Source: Cephalotrichum gorgonifer (Eukaryota; Ascomycota; Sordariomycetes; Microascales; Microascaceae). Taken from it: a stretch of DNA of 64,000 nucleotides. The stretch lies in contig ONZQ02000003.1 of assembly GCA_900312665.1 (NCBI GenBank), positions 2,323,402 through 2,387,401 on the forward strand, in the 5' to 3' direction. A program made the position numbers and the translations under genes. The notes below the pieces were generated by a model. It did not search any database, was not told the DNA's origin, and was given only the letters and a program-made list of their open reading frames with translations. Positions 55,408-64,000 of the stretch are shown one piece after another. How positions within the stretch are numbered: position 1 is the stretch's first letter; every line of letters starts with the position of its first letter.

Positions 55408-57578
55408 ATGGTCTTCGTTCCGGCTCCATGTGTCCCCGAACTCGGCGGTAAGCGACACCAGCTCAATTGGGATGATGCTCGACCTGCTAACAATTCCCGC
55501 AAGATGTCCCCGACTCCATCACCCTGGAGCAGTTCATCAACGATGAAAAATATGGCCGTCACCCCAGCGCCAGGTCCCGCAACCCCTACACATGCGGGAT
55601 CACCGGCAAGACCTTCACCTGCGAGGAGGTGAAGAACCGGACTACTTACATGGCGCGGGCCATTTCCAAGCGGCTCGGCTTCCTCCCCAACGAGGACACC
55701 GAGTGGCACAAGGTTGCCTGCATATACTCGCTCAACACCGTGAGTTGTGCACATCCATATACCTCCCCCTCACTATAATTCATCCCGCATCGTTTTCTAA
55801 ACGCGTAAAATCAATTTAGATCGACTACATCCCGCTCACCCACGCGATCCACCGCCTCTCGGGCATCGTCACCCCCGCCAGCGCCGCCTACTCCGCTCTA
55901 GAGCTGCAGCATCAGCTAAAGTCCTCGAACGCGACGGCCCTCTTCACTTGTGCCCCACTCCTCGAGAACGCCCTGAAGGCGGCCGAGGGCGCGGGGATCT
56001 CCCGCGACAGGATCTTCCTCCTTGAACTGCCCGGCGCTAGCGGAGGCAGCGGCTTCGTGACGGTGGAGAACCTGGTTAGCGAGGGAGCGAAGCTGCCCGA
56101 ATTAGATCCGTTGAGGTGGGCGAAGGGGCAGGGCGCCAGGCAGGTCGCGTATCTGTGCTACTCGAGCGGGACGTCTGGACTCCCTGTACGATTCTCCCAA
56201 GAATACCAGCCTCTCCAACTGCCCCCTTGGACGAAAAAAAAGAGGATTCTAACTAGTAGCAGAAAGCCGTCATGGTATCCCACCGCAACGTCATTGCCAA
56301 TTCGATGCAGATCCGACTTATCGACAGGGACCCGCGGAAGGAAATCGGCATCGACAGCCAGGTCACGATGGGACTGCTTCCCTTCAGCCACATCTACGCG
56401 CTAGTCGTCGTCACGCATGTGGGGACGTACCGCGGCGACGAGATCATCGTACTCCCGCGCTTCGAGTTCAAGACCTTCCTCTCCTCCATACAAGACTACA
56501 AAATCAACCAAGTCTCCGTCGTAGGTTCATCCCTCTAATATTCTTTCATTGATCGCCCTAGTCAAAAAATCCTCTCGAGACTCACATCTGAAAACAACAA
56601 GGTCCCACCCATCATAATCAACCTCATCCGGAACCAAGCCATCGCGTCAAAGTACGACCTCTCCTCCGTCCGCTTCCTCTACACCGGCGCCGCACCCCTC
56701 GGGAGCGAGACCGTCACGGAGCTCCTGAAACAGTACCCCAACTGGAAGGTCGGCCAGGGCTACGGCATGACCGAGACGGCCACGGGCATGGTCAGCACGA
56801 GGGAGAACGACATCCTCGTGGGATCCTCGGGGAACCTGCTGCCCGGGTCTCGCGCCAAGATCATTGACTTCGACGGGAAGGAGGTGACGGAGTACGAGAA
56901 GCCCGGCGAGCTGTACTTCCAGGGCCCGGCGGTGACGCTGGGGTACCTGAATAACGAGAAGGCGACAGCGGAGACGTTCGTGTGGGACGAGGACGGGAGG
57001 TGGATTAGGACCGGCGACGAGGTGCTCGTCCGGCTCGCGCCGTCGGGGACTGAGCACTTTGTCATTGTTGATCGGATTAAGGAGCTGATCAAGGTCAAGG
57101 TACGCGCCCCTTTTCTACCACCACTAATCCGATATTTCTTCTTTCTTCTTGTCGTCCTCTTCACTCTTTACAGATGGCCCTGATTTATTGCTACTTAACC
57201 GTCTACTTGCCTCGGTTGCCGCCCTACTAATACACTGCTACCTCCCAGGGTCACCAAGTCGCCCCCGCCGAGCTCGAGGCCCACCTCCTCACCCACCCCC
57301 ACGTCTCCGACTGCACGGTCATCCAAGTCCCGGACGAGATGGCCGGCGAGGTCCCCAAGGCCTTCGTCGTCAAGTCCGCGGCGGCGACCGGCTCCGACGA
57401 CGAGGTCGCGCGGGGCATCGCGAAGCATGTCGAGGACCACAAGGCGAGGTACAAGTGGCTGAAGGGGGGCGTCGAGTTCATCGATGTCATCCCGAAGAGT
57501 CCGAGCGGGAAGATCCTGAGGAGGCTGCTGAGGGATAAGGATAAGGAGTCGAGGAGGGCTAAGGGGGCGAAGATATGA
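55408..57578 (+). CDS. 4-coumarate:CoA-ligase-like acyl-CoA synthetase, PTS1
   Basis: An adenylate-forming enzyme that activates a carboxylic acid to its CoA thioester. Exons are 55408-55447, 55504-55739, 55820-56185, 56263-56520, 56602-57099 and 57249-57578, giving 575 residues. All junctions are in frame. The P-loop-like AMP motif CYSSGTSGLPKAVMVSHRN spans the exon 3/4 border. YGMTETATGM, WIRTGDE, DRIKELIKVKGHQVAPAELE (exon 5/6 border) and the catalytic lysine in KSPSGKILRRLL follow in order. The C terminus AKI is a PTS1-type peroxisomal signal. The first exon is just 13 codons plus one base. The acid substrate is unknown; aromatic or medium-chain acids are usual for the family. Intron 5 is 149 nt and holds a second possible acceptor near 57174, but 57249 restores the conserved motif. 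Confidence 0.92.
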
Positions 57579-57850
57579 TGGGACAGGCCAAATTTTCGAA
57601 ACGTAGCGTTGTATTTATTTTTCATGTCAAGCGGAAGACGCCTGAAAGAATATATGCGAATATATATATGTGATATATACTATGGAACCTTTTGTCGGCT
57701 TATGCGAGGAGGTTCGTTAGCTCACGTTGTCTCGCCCCCATTCCCCCCCCCCTCTCTTTTCCCCATGATGCTTGGGGATGGATGATTCGAGTCCTGGTTT
57801 GGCTTCGTTCCAATCCTGACCACCCATGCGTCCTCCCTCCATTCATCTCA
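57579..57850. other. Convergent 3' spacer with AT repeat
   Basis: Spacer between the acyl-CoA-ligase-like gene and the hydrolase-like gene. It includes a short AT-rich TATATA tract at about 57655-57680, plausibly polyadenylation-associated sequence. Confidence 0.55.
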
Positions 57851-59046
57851 TCACGCGCCGCCCGCGAACACGAGCTGCTCATTCCCGACAACCCCCGTCA
57901 ACACGTTCCCGATGCCGTTGACCTCCCCATCTCCACCCTGCATGATGGTCGCGAAGTTATCCGCGATGAGCTGTATCCCGTCCACGAAGTCCCGCCCGTC
58001 GAACTCGCAGTGCCCGCCATTAGGCGTGTTATCCACCGTCTGCAGCGCGTTGACCTCCGCCGCGCTCAGCCCCGCGTCCGCCGCGATCTGCTCGTACGCG
58101 ACGATCGCCTCCGGGATCGACTGCTGCAGGCTCGCGAGCTCGTCCTGGGTGCTCTGGAAGTGGATCCTGGTCGTCGCGCCGACGGTGGCGGCGTCGACGA
58201 CGTCGACCTGGGGCGCCAGGGCGCCGCAGTTCAGCAGGACGCCGTTGCCGGCGAAGTTGGCGCCGTGGGCGGGCACGAAGAAGCCGGACATGAGGAGGGC
58301 GCCGCCCGAGACGCCGGTGAAGAATACGTTGGAGGAGTTGAAGGAGAGGACCTGGGGGAGGACGTCGAGGATCAGGTCGTTGACGGCCTGGGCGTGGGCG
58401 ACGCCGTCGGTGCGGTCGAGGCCCTGGCCGCCGCCCCAGAAGAGGTTGGGGTCCGGGGCCAGGACGGCGACGCCGGCGAGGTTGGAGAGGACGCCCTGGT
58501 TCGGGAAGTCGAAGAAGGACTGGCCGCCGTCGCCGTGCAGGAGGACGTTGAGGCCCTGGGTTCCGGGGGTGTTGGGGTCCTGCGTGGCGCCGGTGACGTC
58601 GGTGAGGGTGGTGAAGTCGGCGGCTGCGGCGCTGACCTTGAAGCGGATGGGGAGGTTGCTGGGCGGTGTTAGTCGAGGAGGGCATAAAGGTGTGTTGAAG
58701 GTAGGGGAGGTTGGATTTGGGGGGAGACGTACTTGATGTCTACGGTCATGTCGAGGATCGTAGAGCCGTCGGTGGCTTGGGAGATGCCGCCGGGGATCTG
58801 GGCAGCCTGCTCCTGGGCGGTCTGGGGCTGGGCGTTGTTGTTGTTCCCACCCGCGTTACCATTGGCATTCCCTCCTCGATTTCCTCCTCGAGTCCCCCCT
58901 CGAGTCGCTCCTCGATTCCCGCCGCGATTCCCACCCCGGTTCCGGCCATTTCCCCTCTGGGGAGATGCATCCACCAAAGCCGCCCCGAGAATTAGAAAGG
59001 AGAGAAGCAAAGCCACCAGGGCAGAAGATCGCCCGACGGTCAACAT
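57851..59046 (-). CDS. Secreted alpha/beta-hydrolase-like protein
   Basis: Exons are 58733-59046 and 57851-58658, giving 373 residues, with a CTAAC branch point and CAG acceptor at the intron. The N terminus is a signal peptide (SSALVALLLSFLILGAALVDA). A low-complexity Asn/Gly/Arg linker (about residues 30-75, GNRGG-type repeats) and a Gln/Asn run follow. The C-terminal domain begins NLPIRFKVSA and shows LNVLLHGDGGQSF (oxyanion-loop-like), FFTGVSGGALLMSG (GxSxG, Ser222 as likely nucleophile) and a late NTPNGGHCEFDG (candidate His). This is a hydrolase/esterase-like layout. I cannot name the family or substrate. It is probably extracellular or wall-associated. Confidence 0.8.
58855..58935. repeat. 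Coding minisatellite (GNRGG-type) in hydrolase linker
   Basis: Degenerate 12-15-base units coding Gly-Asn-Arg-Gly-Gly on the minus strand. They form the disordered linker after the signal peptide. Copy number may vary between strains. Confidence 0.75.
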
Positions 59047-60265
59047 CGTGGCGATTCTTCGTTAGAAATGAATAATATATATATGAATATGTAAAGAGAG
59101 GAAGGCAAGCCTCAAACCTTTTACCCCGGGGCTGGTGAGGGTCGGAGAGGGTGAGAAGGAGGGTGAGAGGTTCGATCAACGAAGATCCTCTGTGATTAAT
59201 AAACGAAAAGAGGAAAAGAAGTCGTAAGTTCGGGCTCTCCAACGCATCGTCGATCGTGGGGAACGAACTTGGCGTTCACTCGCCGCTCCGACCTTGTCGG
59301 TCGGGTAATGGTGCCGTGTAAGTGGGGAGAGGAGGACGGGGCGGAAACCTGAGACGGCGCGTGGTTGGCGAAGGAAGCGGCGGCGGCGGGCGAAACGAGT
59401 CTGATACTTGGCACGGAGCCTTTAACACACCACTGTTGGGGCATATTTACGCGGGGAGTGGGCCCTAAAAAGGAACCTCGGGGCCTACTACAGTTTAATA
59501 CTACCGTTAAAGTTTTGAATTGACGCTGGAGTGCTTTTTGAACCGTGCTCCTTTGCTTGGGATTTTCCAGCGTAGTATTATTCTCGTGTGAAGCGAAGCG
59601 ACGCTGGGTCTAAGGGGCGATGGGGCGGATTTGAAACTGAGAGAGAGAGAGAGAGACGTCGTTTAAGACGTGGGTGCTGTGTTATTTGGCTCGTAAGTTT
59701 TTATTTTGGCCACGAGATATAATTCCACGAGTAAAAGATGAGGAGATATGAAGAGGAGGAAAGAAGAAGATGCAAAAGATTACCTCCTTACTTTGCGTTG
59801 AGGAGCGAAACGCTTAATACTGTAATGGTCCGTCCCTCGGCTGAGACGGCGACACTCGCGTTACATGGCATGTTGCGAGAGCCTCATCGGGATAACCCGA
59901 CGGATGCGCACAGGCGGACGGACGTACGAAAGTACGAAAGAGAACCGGCAGGTTTCTCTGCGTTCTTGAAGAGGAAGTGGAAGTGGTCTGGTTCACGTAA
60001 GTGCGTTGGCCCACTGCTTCCCAATGACATCTAATGAGAGATGAGACATCACAGCGTCGGATTCGGATTCGTGCAAGATGTCTCAGGCTGACAAGGACAA
60101 CTAGCGGGCTTTAATACAGATGCCCGTGGGAAGCATAAGTCTATTAATAACAATTCTACACACAATCCTCCCCAGCACCATTAATATACAGCAAGAACCC
60201 CAATTTTCCCGGGGAGACGCTCGTCTATCCCCTCCATAGCTCCAATTCCGCCCCCCTTTAACAAC
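59047..60265. other. Intergenic region
   Basis: Promoter of the hydrolase-like gene and 3' side of the thioesterase gene. It contains a short (GA)n run at 59640-59655. No gene was recognised. Confidence 0.5.
59640..59655. repeat. (GA)n microsatellite
   Basis: A short perfect GA dinucleotide run in noncoding DNA. Confidence 0.85.
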
Positions 60266-61366
60266 TTACAACTTGGCCTTGACCTTGCCCCCCTCCTCCT
60301 GCTTCAGCCTCACCACTCCCTCCTGCGTACACGTGGCCAGCAGCACCCCGTCCTTCGAAAACACCTTCGACGTCACCACGCCCCTCCCGTTACCCGCCCA
60401 CGGGCTCGACATCTCCGTGAACATCCACTCGTCGGCCCTGATCGCCAACGGCTCGTGGAAGTAGATGCTGTGGTCCAGCGACACCATCATCCCGATCCTC
60501 GGCTTCCCGTCCCCCTCCGCCGCGCCCCCGCCGCCGATCCCGTCTCCCCTCCCCGTCGCGGACCCCGGCCCGTCGCCCTCGCCCTTGCCCTCCTCCGCCA
60601 CCCCCGTCGGCTGGTCCGCCGCCGGCTTGAGCAGGTCGTGGATCCGCGGTATCGTCCCCAGGAGGTACCAGTCCGTCATGTAAGCCAGCGCCGCCACGTG
60701 CGCGTCCGACCCGCCCGCGATCTTCCCCCTCGCCTTGACCCAGTGCGTGCACCTCCTCTCCGAGGGCGAACCCTCCGTCATCTCCACCCCCGTGAGCTCC
60801 ACGTCCGCGTTCCCGTCGCTGGGGCCCGCGGGCGGGCCCGCCCTCCTACAGCCCGGGAGCTCGGAGGCGTGCGAGATGTTCTTCCGGCCGGGCGAGACCT
60901 TGACGAAGCTCATGGTCGTCGTGAAGATGCACGCGCCGCGCTGCCGCGCCTGGACCGTGCGGGTCGCGAAGCTGCGCCCGTCGCGCACGCGCTCGACGTG
61001 GTAGGTGATGGGGATGGAGTTGGACCCCGCGAGGAGGAAGTAGCAGTGGCAGGAGTGGACGGCGAAGCCAGGCTGCACGGTGCGCTGGCCCGCGGCTATG
61101 CATTGCGCGATGGCCACGCCGCCGAAGATGCCGCGCGCGCCCGGCGGGTGCCACGCCTCGCGTGTGTTGGTGAACATGTCCTAGTTCCGAGGTTAGCACC
61201 TTGTAGTGAAGTCTGGGAGGGGATTGGGGGAAGGAGGGCATTGGGCATTGGGCATTGGACGTACTGGCCCGAGGACTGCCAGCTCCGTGATATCCAGGGC
61301 ATTCTCAATCGGTGCCTTGGAGGGATCCGCCGGAGGCGTCCTCAGTAGCGTAGACCGGCCGTTCAT
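60266..61366 (-). CDS. TES1: Peroxisomal acyl-CoA thioesterase (TesB/Tes1-like)
   Basis: Hydrolyses acyl-CoA to free acid and CoA, in support of peroxisomal beta-oxidation. Exons are 61265-61366 and 60266-61180, giving 338 residues. The protein has the double hot-dog layout: an N-terminal half with GIFGGVAIAQCIAAGQRTV, HSCHCYFLLAGS and GRSFATRTVQARQ, and a C-terminal half with SLDHSIYFH (catalytic Asp), MSSPWAGNGRGVVTSKVFS (Ser/Thr) and LATCTQEGVVR (Gln). A Gly/Asp/Glu-rich insert lies before the second half. The C terminus AKL is a peroxisomal PTS1 signal. The start at 61366 gives a 34-residue first exon. An open frame upstream is leader-like. Confidence 0.93.
61237..61259. repeat. Short GGGCATT tandem repeat in thioesterase intron
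   Basis: A unit of about seven bases (gggcatt) recurs three times inside the only intron of the thioesterase gene. Confidence 0.7.
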
Positions 61367-62455
61367 GATGACGTCGAGTGCAAAGTTCCCGCACCCAATC
61401 GAACTCGAAGTAACAGAAGGTGAAGTAAAGAATGAAAGAAAGAAAAGAAGAGTATGAAAGTATAAGCTTCTCCTCCCTGTAGAAGTACGAGTGCCAACGG
61501 GAAGAGGCCCCACCGAGGTTGAAGAAGAAATAAGGATTGATAAGATAAGCCCCGTAACGAGGATGTACAAGTAGTTAGTTCGAAGCCCGAACAGGTCCGT
61601 CCCTCGGTCTGCCTTTGATAGGATAAGTCGGGGCGACTCTTTAATCGCTTAAAAATCAGCTTTCAATGCCGAGGGTATGAAACAGGGAGAAAGTAACACC
61701 GGGTCGAGTATGCCAGCGCAAAAAAACACCCGTATAAAATATAAGTAGAATAAAAGAATTGGGCGTCGGGAGAGGACGCAGTAATAATACCGACCGTGTA
61801 CAAAAAAATGGAGGTTGATGAGTGTGAGTTTCCTCACCTTGACCAAAACGGGAATCTTGCCGAGGCACAAAAAAGTCAAAAGTTGCCGGTTTGTTCGGCA
61901 TTCCCGCTAGTTGATACCACCAAACGCCCCCCCACGTGCGTGACGACATGGGAAAGCCGGTTTCTGGTTGATAAACCTAATACATTAATCTACAATGTAC
62001 GAGTATAGTGGGCCCCGGCGCCGAAAGTGCCGACCCTCCGTCGCCGTTCCGTTGCCGCTCGACAGCTGCTTGTATATATCTTATACAATACAAGTATCTC
62101 AGGACCCTGATATTTGAACCGTTATTACTACGAGGGCACCAATTTAGCTCCAGAGCCGTGAGAGCCGAATCAACTCCCCAAATAATACCTGGTAAACGAC
62201 ATCTAGGCTAAGAAAAGAAAGCTCCGATCCACCCGTCGTCTAGAGAGACATGATCGCGGCCTGTTGTTTCCTCTCGGCAGTATAATCAATTTGTTCCATT
62301 CTTCTACGAGAGGAGAAACCACTTATACCGCGTATTATATACTGTCCCGACCACGTACCTTCACCACCCCAAGTCTACCCTCTAACGTCTTCTAGAAGCA
62401 AACACCACCCCGCAGTCTCTACAAAAGCTCCCCATCCCCCTTCTTCCACATCGCC
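61367..62455. other. Intergenic region
   Basis: Promoter and leader of the thioesterase gene and 3' side of the oxysterol-binding protein gene. Words such as GTACAAGTA (about 61564-61572) and TACGAGTA occur. No gene was recognised. Confidence 0.5.
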
Positions 62456-64000
62456 TCACCCCAACGACTTCGTCGTCGCCCTCCGGATCGGCCCGTCTCC
62501 GACATCTTCGTAGATCTGCTCCAGCCCATCCCACGCCTTCTCATCCCCCTCCGCCCACTTCTCCCTCTGCACCCAGTACCCCCCGTTGAACTTCCAGTAC
62601 GACTCGCCCGTCACCTCGCACTTCTCCTTGCTGAACCACGCCGGCTTAAACTCCAGCCCCTTCGCCTCTCGTATCCTCCTCCGAGCCCGCTGCGCCTCCT
62701 CGAGCCTGTTCTTCTCCGTCGCCGCGAAGTCGTACTCGCCGTCCTCCATCGCCCGCTGGTCCGGCCGCAGCCGCGAGTCCGTCGGCGCGATGTGCTTCCG
62801 CAGGTTGTCGTCGATGTGGTTGAACGTGAGCACGAACGGCGTGAGGTTGAACGGTATGCCCTCCGGCCGCTCGTTCGCCTTCCACAGCAGGAACGCGCTG
62901 TTCGTGTTGCTCATGCTCCCGCGGAACGTCGATGCCGCGTCCTTCGGCTCCTCCGGCGTCGCCTCGTACCCCGGCGTGCGGCGCGCGTAGATCTTCGAGT
63001 TCCACCGCCCGCCGATGCTGTAGCACACGTGCCCGCTGGCGTCCGTCACCTTGCCCGCGATCTGGTACGCGCTCGACGCCTTCCAACCCCGCGGCTTGAA
63101 CTCGATATAGCATACCTCGCCCGTCGTCCAGTTCTTGACCTCCATCGGCCCGTAGTTGTCCACGGTCGGGTTGCCCGTGATGATGCCGATCACCGACGAC
63201 GTCACCTTTTTCCACGTGTAGAAGTCCTCCTTGCCGCCCGACTTGGGCTGGAGCCTCAGGAACCAGGTCCCGAGCGGGTTGATGTCAAACGACTTGCCAT
63301 AGAACTTGGACTTGACAGCCGATTCACCGTAGTACGTCCAGTTCGGCGACTCGGCCCATGCCGCACCTACCGGCGGGTGGTGGCTGACCTGCTCGATGAA
63401 GAAGCGGTAGTTCTTGTCCGGACGCACGTACTCGAACGTCTCGCCGAGGAGGGGGTTGAAGGGCTTTGCGACTCGGCCAATTGTCGAAGCGTACTCACTA
63501 GACGCGAAGGCCGCGACGTACATGAGCCTCTCGAGGGAGTCCGTCCTCTCAGCCGCAATGTCGAGCAGGTCGGCATATTCCATGTCCTCACCGCATCGGT
63601 AGAGAAGCGAGGTGGGCTCGTTGAAGGATACGGGGAGCGTCATCTTGGTCATGTCCTTGCCAATCATAGATTTGAGGATACCCTGAACCAACATTAGCCC
63701 TAGTCCAATGACCGAAAAGGGGGGTCGGGGAATTTGCACGGGGTTCGATTCGTCCTTACCCATAGCGAGATCTTCGGCCGGTCGTCTGCATCCATCTTCA
63801 AGCGGGTCCTGATCCCATTCTCGTACCCCTTGAACGACGAGCTGATGTCGACCCCGCCCGACACTACAACAGACTTTTCCGCCTCTGCGCCCCCGGTCGG
63901 TGGCAACTCCGTGACATGGACGTCTCCCTCGTCGATAGCGTCAAAGAACTCTTCGTCGTCCGACTCCGACGTATCCGACATGTCGGCCATCTGCTCTAGC
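62456..64000 (-). CDS. Oxysterol-binding protein (Osh family), 5' end outside window
   Basis: A lipid-transfer protein that exchanges sterol or other lipids with PI4P at membrane contacts. The last exon is 62456-63682. The preceding one is 63760 to beyond the right edge. The frame is open through 64000, so the protein begins outside the window. The visible 489 or so residues contain MSDTSESDDEEFFDAIDEGDV, a lead-in typical of long Osh1-type proteins, then the complete lipid-binding domain: KMTLPVSFNEPTSLL, PFNPLLGETFEY, the family signature EQVSHHPP, GTWFLRLQP and IGGRWNSKIY. The C terminus has the usual LRPDQRAMEDGEYDFA and a W-rich FNGGYWVQREKW. PH or ankyrin domains, if present, are off the edge. 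Confidence 0.93.

Noticed and set aside
57100..57248. Possible extra exon inside the last intron of the acyl-CoA-ligase-like gene
   Set aside because: An acceptor-like CTTTACAG at 57174 would insert a hydrophobic stretch into the conserved KVKGHQVAPAELE motif. The acceptor at 57248 restores the motif.
55408..57578. Secondary-metabolite cluster around the 4CL-like enzyme
   Set aside because: No polyketide synthase, peptide synthetase, terpene synthase, P450 or transporter lies nearby. Neighbours are primary-metabolism or surface genes.
58029..58685. 218-codon Arg/Pro-rich open frame on the minus strand
   Set aside because: It is an alternate frame of the hydrolase-like gene, produced by its GC-rich third positions. 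Only the frame with GVSGGALL and the good splice junction makes sense.
60455..61348. 297-codon plus-strand frame
   Set aside because: Antisense shadow of the thioesterase gene, with Arg/Pro/Ala-rich composition and no motifs.
62792..63697. 301-codon plus-strand frame
   Set aside because: Antisense shadow of the oxysterol-binding protein exon.

Overview
The window is nuclear DNA from a filamentous ascomycete, most likely a sordariomycete. The reasons are short introns (about 55-190 nt) with GTAAGT/GTGAGT/GTACGT donors and CTAAC/CTGAC branch points, GC-rich third codon positions, pyrimidine-rich leaders, a dispersed single 5S rRNA gene, and orthologs of typical Pezizomycotina proteins. All identifications come from reading translated exons and known family motifs. 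No database search was run. There is one 20-base assembly gap (48662-48681).

Layout, left to right: SPC24 kinetochore subunit (+); a small membrane protein (-); a TatD/Scn1-type metal hydrolase (+); a four-exon type I membrane protein with a PPxY tail (-); a PNPOx-like FMN-binding protein (+). Next comes an 8.6 kb stretch with no recognisable gene (9.9-18.5 kb), then a conserved protein of unknown function (+). The scavenger decapping enzyme DcpS (+) follows, overlapping tail to tail with a GILT-type thiol reductase (-). Then come a hexokinase-family protein (+), a prolyl-4-hydroxylase-like dioxygenase (-), tRNA-Glu(CUC) (-), AIM11 (+), 5S rRNA (-), type II pantothenate kinase (-), acyl-protein thioesterase 1 (+), an F-box/ankyrin protein (-) and EFR3 (+). 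The right part holds a small mitochondrial-type protein (-), ATP12 (+), a GPI-anchored-type aspartyl protease interrupted by the gap (+), a six-exon AlkB-like dioxygenase with Cys clusters (-), a 4-coumarate:CoA-ligase-like enzyme (+), a secreted alpha/beta-hydrolase-like protein (-), a peroxisomal acyl-CoA thioesterase (-), and an oxysterol-binding protein running off the right end (-).

Most genes are housekeeping functions with no obvious operon-like logic. The closest thing to a functional neighbourhood is 55.4-61.4 kb. There an acyl-CoA-ligase-like enzyme ending in AKI and an acyl-CoA thioesterase ending in AKL, both peroxisome-type C termini, flank a secreted hydrolase. No convincing new multi-gene system was found. 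The best leads are a cluster of GGTCYRGACC palindromes between two mitochondrial-type genes, recurring TACAAGTAC and TACTCCGTA words confined to intergenic DNA, a probable GC-AG intron in the aspartyl protease, an 18-nt microexon, a stop-free intron inside the GILT signature, and the Cys-cluster AlkB protein.
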